Position numbers and translations under genes: made by a program. Positions 58,000-64,000 of a stretch of 64,000 bases of DNA are shown here, piece after piece. Source of the DNA: Ischnura elegans (lineage: Eukaryota > Arthropoda > Insecta > Odonata > Coenagrionidae); the NCBI RefSeq assembly GCF_921293095.1, contig NC_060248.1:81537243-81601242 (forward strand). Reading direction: 5' to 3'. The notes beneath the pieces are model-generated. The model made no database searches, was not told the DNA's origin, and saw only the letters and a program-made list of their open reading frames with translations. Position 1 is the first letter of the stretch. Every line of letters starts with the position of its first letter.

Positions 58000-60580
58000 T
58001 TCCTTTGCATGACTACGTGTCTTTATCAGGGCCGGTCTTAGGATGTGAGTGGCCCGACTCCAGTTTGGGTGGCAGACCGGGAGCTCTACTAATACATTTA
58101 GGTAACATTTGTGGCGTAATAACAGAAAATGCAAGTAAAACAATTTTTCATTCATTATCTTCAATGTTAACGATTACCTATTAAGCAAAAAATAACGCAT
58201 CTTCACTTTAAATCCCCTCATATATTGTGGATTTTTTCTGTTTTTCTGCTTTTATGAGATTTACCTCTATAGGTATTGGCGGAAGACTTATGCTTGCTGG
58301 GTGGCCATCGGATTGTGGTTGGCTCAGGGCCCTCCCTTTGATCCAACCCTTCAATTTCATCCACCATGTATGTATTTATTATGCTGAATCAGTGCGACTC
58401 GTTTTTCCGCTATGAATTTTCAGTTACTTTGAGCAGATTTTAATATTAGGGAGGAACTATAAATTATCAATTAAAATCTTTTCTGAGCTACCTCCTAACA
58501 AATCTTTGATGATATTTTAAGCCTATCTGAGAATGAAGTTGAAATAATTTTTTCTTTCAGATCAAAAGATGGCCATAAATGCGAAAATAGAAATATCATA
58601 TGATCATATTATAATTAACACGCCATCTGGAGTAACGCCTGACAAAGTATAATAATGAAGCAGCAAAACACTTCCAGAGAACAGAAAGGAATCATGATTG
58701 CAATGTTTTGTTCACACTGAGCAATGTTAGATTAAAAATTATTGAAAAGGATCACTGTTCAGCTCAAAGAGTGCCCTTATATTTACTTAAAAATTCAATT
58801 ACTATGCCAATCTGTTAAGAATAAAATAATGCGCAAATGCATAACCTTTACCGCCACCTCTGGCCTACAGGTAATCCAGTTTTTTTCATTTAATCTTTTT
58901 AAGTACCTTTTTAGAGTACTAAGTGCAACACCTTAAAGTTAACAATAAAATTTCTTCCAGCAATAAGGTAAAAAATATAAGAATAAACGACAGAACATGG
59001 CTGGAAAAGACATCATGCGTTCTGCACGTGCGGCCGACAGCGGGAGTGATATGGTAAAAAAATAACACTTCAAGAGTTTATTATCATTGAGAGAAATATT
59101 AAAAGAAAAACTGTCTTCGCAAGGGGAGAACTTTTGAGCAAGTTGTGAAAGAAAAGCCATGGGACAAAATGGGAGGAAATACATAGCTCAGGCTTCAAGA
59201 TAAAGAGCAAACTTCTAAAGCTTACGTCAGGAAATACATGGGCCAACAAACCGCTTGCGTCAAGTAAGAATGTTCCTAATCCTCTTGTTTCTCGAACGAT
59301 CGTATTTTTAGTGAATTTTATCCTAAAAAGTAACCTCATTGACGAGACTTATCGAAAGTAAAGTAAAATGAAATATATCTGAGTCAGATTGAAACTCCGA
59401 AATCTATAAATCCTTAAATATACTTCTATATTTTATCACCTCATTTATCACTTATCTTCATAAACAATGTATATTAGTGGAACTGTTATCATTAATTTTG
59501 ATATTTCCTTATATAAATGGATACATTGACCTTCTATGTAATAAAGTGAAAGTCTAGTCCGATATTCGTGTCGACTGTTGATGCCATTAATTTTTCAGGA
59601 AATATTTGGATTGTTTTTTTTCTCATTATCAAACGATTAACTATCATTTTCTCACTTAAAATGGCAATGATTATTCATTTCATTAAAAAGTTATAATATT
59701 CGGGGTAGTGACTAATTAAATTTTACTATACGTAAGTATTTTTGAGAATTAATGAGCTCAAACATGGAAAAAATTTGAGCAGGAAACAAGGTTTTTATTA
59801 TGTTTCCAGGAAATGTGTGCAATATTAATATTTCAAAGCTTACTTTTATAATTCATATGAGCGTAAACGTGACTGAGATGGAATTTGGAAGGAAATAAAA
59901 CTTCAGAAAAAAATGAGATGGAATGAATATGTTTGTTGTTTATGTACTTCGAAGAAAGAGTCATTTTCCTTAACAGCAATATTATTACTCATTACTCAAT
60001 GGAAATACATGGTATTTGCCGCTGTAAAATATGAAAAATAAACCACTTCACTACTTTTGCGTTGCAAAAATATCTTAATTTTTCAAAAATTTATTTTACA
60101 TGTATTTTTCGGACAACTTATTACAAATATATTGTATTTTTGCCATAAATGATCTAAAAGATATATTACATATTAAAGATATATTAATAGTAAATTAATT
60201 TAAGTAATATAAAGAGTAGAACGAAGTTAATATTTCGGTGTAGACATATCTCATAAATAGCTTAAGTATATGAGATAAGGAATGAAGCACTAAAATTAGG
60301 TAACGACATAAATGTTGACATGTCTGACGTGAACTATATCAACGTTTGCTATATAATTAAACCTAAACAGCGACATAAAACAACAAAAGTTACTTTTCGC
60401 ATTTATAACAAAGTCGTTGGGAAAATGGATGAATATCAAAGTTATATCTATCACCAGCAAACTTCAAAAGCAAATTCAAATAATTCCCTAATGCTAATGA
60501 ATGAAAAACTGATGTGATTTTACAGACGTTTGTTCTGGAATCTTATAAATTTAATTTTGCCGGAAATATTTTGGTGAAAA
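58000..60580. other. AT-rich non-coding stretch
   Basis: No gene recognised. The sequence CAGGGCCGGTCTTAGG (about 58028-58043) resembles the terminus of some DNA transposons, but no matching end was found. Confidence 0.4.
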
Positions 60581-60586
60581 GGGTGG

Positions 60587-60770
60587 TAAACAATGGTTTT
60601 TAACCAGTTAGGACGGATTAAAAGGCGAAAATTAATTTTATAAAGTGAATTTCCTCTGTGTTATTTGGTGAATAGTATGCTAAACTATAGTTTTTAGACT
60701 GTCCAGATAGATTAAAAGCTGGAAATTAATTTTCTGAAGTCAATTTCCTCTGTGTTACTGAACACAGAAC
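60587..60770. repeat. 94-bp direct tandem duplication
   Basis: TAAAC(A/T)AT(G/A)GTTTTTA..., GGATTAAAAG.CG/TGAAAATTAATTTT, AAGTGAATTTCCTCTGTGTTA occurs at 60587-60680 and 60681-60770. The copies are moderately diverged and no coding content is seen. Confidence 0.75.
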
Positions 60771-60839
60771 GATGAGTAAGCGGGAACCGTATAAAGAGCA
60801 GCAATTCGGAGGTGGAGTAAAGAGGGTTCAATGAAAAGA

Positions 60840-61290
60840 AGGGATGGGCTGGGGCGAGAGAATATCAGAGGAGACGGGCCGCGGGCATGCGGCACGAAGC
60901 GACTGGGTCGAGTAAAAACTGAAAGCGAGGCCTGGATGGAACTTTGGCGCTTATGAGGGGAGCAAAGGCGCTCGTAATGAGTTCAAGAGGTTAAGCGACT
61001 CGCGCGCGCATGGTGGAGACCGCGAGAGACGACGGTTACGAGGCAAAAGTGAACCGGGCGAAGGAAGCAAAATGCGAGAAAGAATTTCAAGAGACTCCGG
61101 AGGAAGCAACGTCGAAGCTTGAAACGTGGAAATTTTCGGTGGGTTTTTGGAATGTTACAGACTGATCCCAGGCCTCGCAAAGTTACACGTGGAGGCGGCC
61201 AGTTAACAAAAAGCGTGAGGAGCGATTTCAGCATGAGAAATTCCCTTTGTGACTCGGCGTTTGCCTGTTCGCAGCCATTACGACCCGGGG
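60840..61290. other. GC/CpG-rich island
   Basis: CG-rich from GACGGGCCGCGGGCATGCGG (60875-60894) to GGAGGCGGCC (61191-61200), with CGACTCGCGCGCGCATGG at 60995-61012. A 113-codon minus frame (60983-61324) shows no signal peptide or esterase-like sequence, so it is not recognised as an upstream neuroligin exon. It is a candidate promoter or enhancer island for a minus-strand gene. Confidence 0.4.
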
Positions 61291-61329
61291 GCTGTTGATC
61301 CAAATGAGAAAATAACCATTTCACGCTTA

Positions 61330-63145
61330 GGATAATAAAAAAAACCTTTACGAGGTTTCATTTACTATAAATTATGAGGTGATGTTCTCATAAGTAGGTG
61401 CGCACACTTCACCGCATAGTTAAAAATTACATTAAACACGTCATAATATTATAAAAATAAATAAATGGCATGTACATCTATCTACTACAATAAAAGTAAA
61501 ATGCATGTGCCCCTTGAAGTGTCTTTTATCACCCTTATATGTTTTATAATAATGATTCCATATGGTCCTGAAATAAACATATAGTAAAAAGTCCAATGAA
61601 GACCTCGGTTTCACAAAAAAATATAGCCTTAAAAGAATTTTCATCATTTTAAAATGATCCTTTACGTGGAATGGCATTAGCTCTTATTAGAGAAAACGCT
61701 CTTCAGTTTAAGGATCATAGTAATGGAACTGAAGGCTTTCACATCTGTAGCTGTTTTTAACTTTCTCCACCCATTATATCCACCCATGCATTAAAACGAT
61801 GCTCTTTCCCGCAAAATCAGTTAAATTATGGTAATTTCACCATTCAGTAAATCAATCCTATTAACAAGAAAAAAATTGTCACTTTTAAAATGACGTTTAT
61901 TAAAATTATGAATACTCGGAAAATATGAGCGTCAATTCAATATACACAAAATACCAGGAATCTTCCTTTTACTGGAAATGAGGAATGTAAACACGTACAC
62001 TGTTGCGAGTAATTAACGGGAGAGATAGGAATATTGGGATGAAAGCACGTAAGCATCATCATAATAAAGTAAACTATGATGAAGAGAATTCTAGTTTTCA
62101 AATTCTTCTATAACTTTTATTCAACACCATCATTGCATTTTCCAATCTCTGGCCACTATGACCTGAAAAATTTAGCCATAAGATAGAGGAAATATGAAAT
62201 TTAATGCCAATATTCTCACGGATTCCCGTCTAGGGTGGATGAATGACGCCAAAATTACAATTTAATTTCATATTGCGGCCACTCAAGTGGAATTACCACG
62301 GGTACCTTTCATTTGTTACATGAAAAATTACTTTCACGCATTTCCATTTGGGATAACAGCAATGAGGAATATGTGAATAATTTAGTCGAAATTAATCAAG
62401 CGCGAGTCCTGTTTAATCATGCTCGGGAAATGTGTGATTACTCTTCACGAGGAAACGCACCAGGTTAAAACGCAATGCATCGGGTATGTAATTTTTAAAT
62501 AGGTATTCCAACGGGCAGGAGATGGCGGGAAGCGTTTTGTAAATTAAAAAAGATGCCCAAAACCAAGGAAACCTTTCAAGAAGCGTCTACTTTCTACATA
62601 CATGTAACGAGGTAATGAGGGTTATCAAACATTAAGTTTTCGATACGACACTGATACAAAAAGATACTAGGAAGATGAATAAGAAATTAACCCCATATTT
62701 TATGCCAAGTTCTTTCCTCAACATCGACACCTTTGACTGTCTTACACTTGGAAAATAATTAGGACCAAAGAGAATGCAATCAAAAGCCAATTGCGACTAA
62801 TCAACTCAATCAATGAAGTAACGCGACTTGCAGTTTCTCTGTAGTCTCACGCCTTTTTATGACTTCCTTGACTGCGGAAGCATGCGATGTGCGCCTATTA
62901 AATTTCAGAATAATTTCGAAATATGGCTTTAAGATGGAATTCAGACAGTCAAAGCTGATTATATTAAGAGGGGATCAATTACTACCTCGTTCATCATTAT
63001 TTCCGAAAACGGATAAACATATTATATAAAATTGATTGTTTGAGGCGTAACTTTGTGTAAGCGATTAATTATTAAAATTAGAAAGAAGAACTTTGTGCTT
63101 TCACATGAATATTTATTCACACATTTACACGACCATGGTTTCAAC
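61330..63145. other. AT-rich non-coding stretch
   Basis: No feature was recognised. One 78-codon minus frame (61441-61677) has no motif. Confidence 0.5.
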
Positions 63146-63149
63146 GTTA

Positions 63150-63181
63150 GACGTCATCATCACGTGACTGATGATGACGTC
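63150..63181. promoter_or_regulatory. 32-bp hairpin with CRE-like cores
   Basis: Perfect 13-bp arms GACGTCATCATCA (63150-63162) and TGATGATGACGTC (63169-63181) flank a CGTGAC loop. Each arm carries GACGTCA/TGACGTC, the core bound by CREB/ATF-type bZIP factors, and CACGTG (63161-63166) is an E-box. It may be a paired regulatory site or the tip of a mobile element. Confidence 0.6.
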
Positions 63182-63339
63182 ATTTAATTTTAATAACATA
63201 TTATATCCCTACAAAACAATAGATAGTCAAACTTCACGTAGATAAAGATCAGCATTGGTCCCCGGATTGTAAAGTGCATGACTAGTGGTATAAAAGAAAG
63301 GAAAATATAAGTTCGAATTAAAAGAAAATATCACGGAAA

Positions 63340-63480
63340 CTTCAATTCCTAAGGCTCGTGGGTCGATCCCGGCAGGGAAACATTTTACTAGTGATAATTA
63401 ATGCGGATTCTTTTTCACCATGCGAATAGTTTTATATGTTAACCAGAATATACCCAGGGCTCGATTCCCGATACCTTAAT
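63340..63480 (+). repeat. two B-box-like motifs
   Basis: GTGGGTCGATCCCGGC (63358-63373) and GGGCTCGATTCCCG (63457-63470) each resemble a Pol III B box; a third, GGCTCGATTCC, ends the window. No A boxes or tRNA folds are evident. They may be SINE remnants or chance. Confidence 0.3.
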
Positions 63481-63661
63481 TTTTTTCTCAGATTTATCAA
63501 CTCGCATCCACCATTAACTGCATCTTCCAGTAATGTTGGTAGGATTTTACAATATAATATCGAGGATTAAACCACACAGCAGAGGAAAAAATGTTTGATT
63601 AAGATTATTTTTTCGGAATTATTTATTTGTTCGGAAGGATAGTACCCAGAGAAGAGGGATG

Positions 63662-63740
63662 CTTGGAACGTGGAATTTATAGTAGGATTTTTATATTTTC
63701 TCTTGGAACGTGGATTGTAAAGCAGGATTTTTATATTTTC
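63662..63740. repeat. 40-bp tandem duplication
   Basis: CTTGGAACGTGGA(AT)T...AG(T/C)AGGATTTTTATATTTTC occurs at 63662-63700 and again at 63702-63740. Only a few substitutions separate the units, so it is recent. Confidence 0.85.
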
Positions 63741-64000
63741 TCCTCGATCTTATTAGAAGGTGTGTCTAATTGACAGGATGTCCAACCGTAAAAGTTGTAT
63801 TACGTGATTTAACCAACCTAATGAGAAAAAATTCAAAGGTCGCGTCAAACGCAACCGAAAGTATTACTACGGGTTTGATAGCATGAGATGCATCTATGTA
63901 TTAACTTTGGTCGCAGTGTGTCCAGCTACATGATAACTCATAGAGAACAGACAAACAGACATCATTTTTTTATATAAAAATATATCCATGGCTCGATTCC

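Noticed and set aside
58028..58350. Possible DNA transposon beginning CAGGGCCGGTCTTAGG
   Set aside because: No matching inverted end or target duplication could be found.
60983..61324. 113-codon minus frame as the neuroligin signal-peptide exon
   Set aside because: There is no N-terminal signal sequence or the conserved block expected before the VCPQ-like junction.
1..64000. CRISPR array, operons or bacterial genes
   Set aside because: No regularly spaced short repeats and no long closely packed frames; splice signals and SINEs show a eukaryotic genome.

Overview
The window looks like nuclear DNA from an arthropod, most likely an insect. It is AT-rich and gene-poor, its open frames are short (longest 201 codons), and it carries eukaryotic spliceosomal signals, tRNA-derived SINE heads, and hAT, mariner and pogo-type DNA transposons. 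I see no prokaryotic gene organisation, no rRNA, no CRISPR array and no complete protein-coding gene. The insect assignment rests mainly on the one recognisable host exon and is an inference.

The one well-supported host coding feature is a 145-bp exon on the minus strand (55392-55536). It has a strong pyrimidine tract plus AG acceptor, a GTGAG donor and an open frame encoding a neuroligin-type carboxylesterase-like segment, including the family signature E-D-C-L-F-L-N-L-Y-V-P. It starts in phase 0 and ends in phase 1. No neighbouring exon was recognised on the minus strand, so most of the window is probably intron of a very large neuroligin gene running right to left. The flanking exons would lie outside.

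Layout, left to right. 1-5.7 kb: AT-rich, with small hairpins and duplications. 5.7-8.9 kb: repeat family with two tandem ~317-bp units and an inverted copy. 10.6-16 kb: three GC/CpG-rich islands in AT-rich DNA. 19.3-22.4 kb: four diverged copies of a ~130-bp pyrimidine-rich block. 23.2-24.4 kb: SINE and mariner relics. 29.8-30.4 kb: direct repeat. 32.2-32.7 kb: GC island. 33.1-34.4 kb: fold-back element with ~230-bp inverted arms, then a SINE. 35.8-36.8 kb: GC island and tandem duplicated SINE-head unit. 40.1 and 43.4 kb: dispersed duplicate. 44.7-45.2 kb: GC island. 47.859-51.500 kb: hAT element with 8-bp target duplication and nested insertions, one of them a three-headed tRNA-like composite with its own 13-bp target duplication. 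51.9-52.6 kb: SINE abutting a fragment of a viral-type P-loop (SF3-like) helicase. 53.5-54.0 kb: GC island. 55.4 kb: neuroligin exon. 56.9-58.0 kb: pogo/Tigger-like element. 60.6-64.0 kb: short tandem repeats, a GC island and a CRE-containing hairpin.

Everything was read by eye. Repeat identities and boundaries are approximate unless a target-site duplication is stated.
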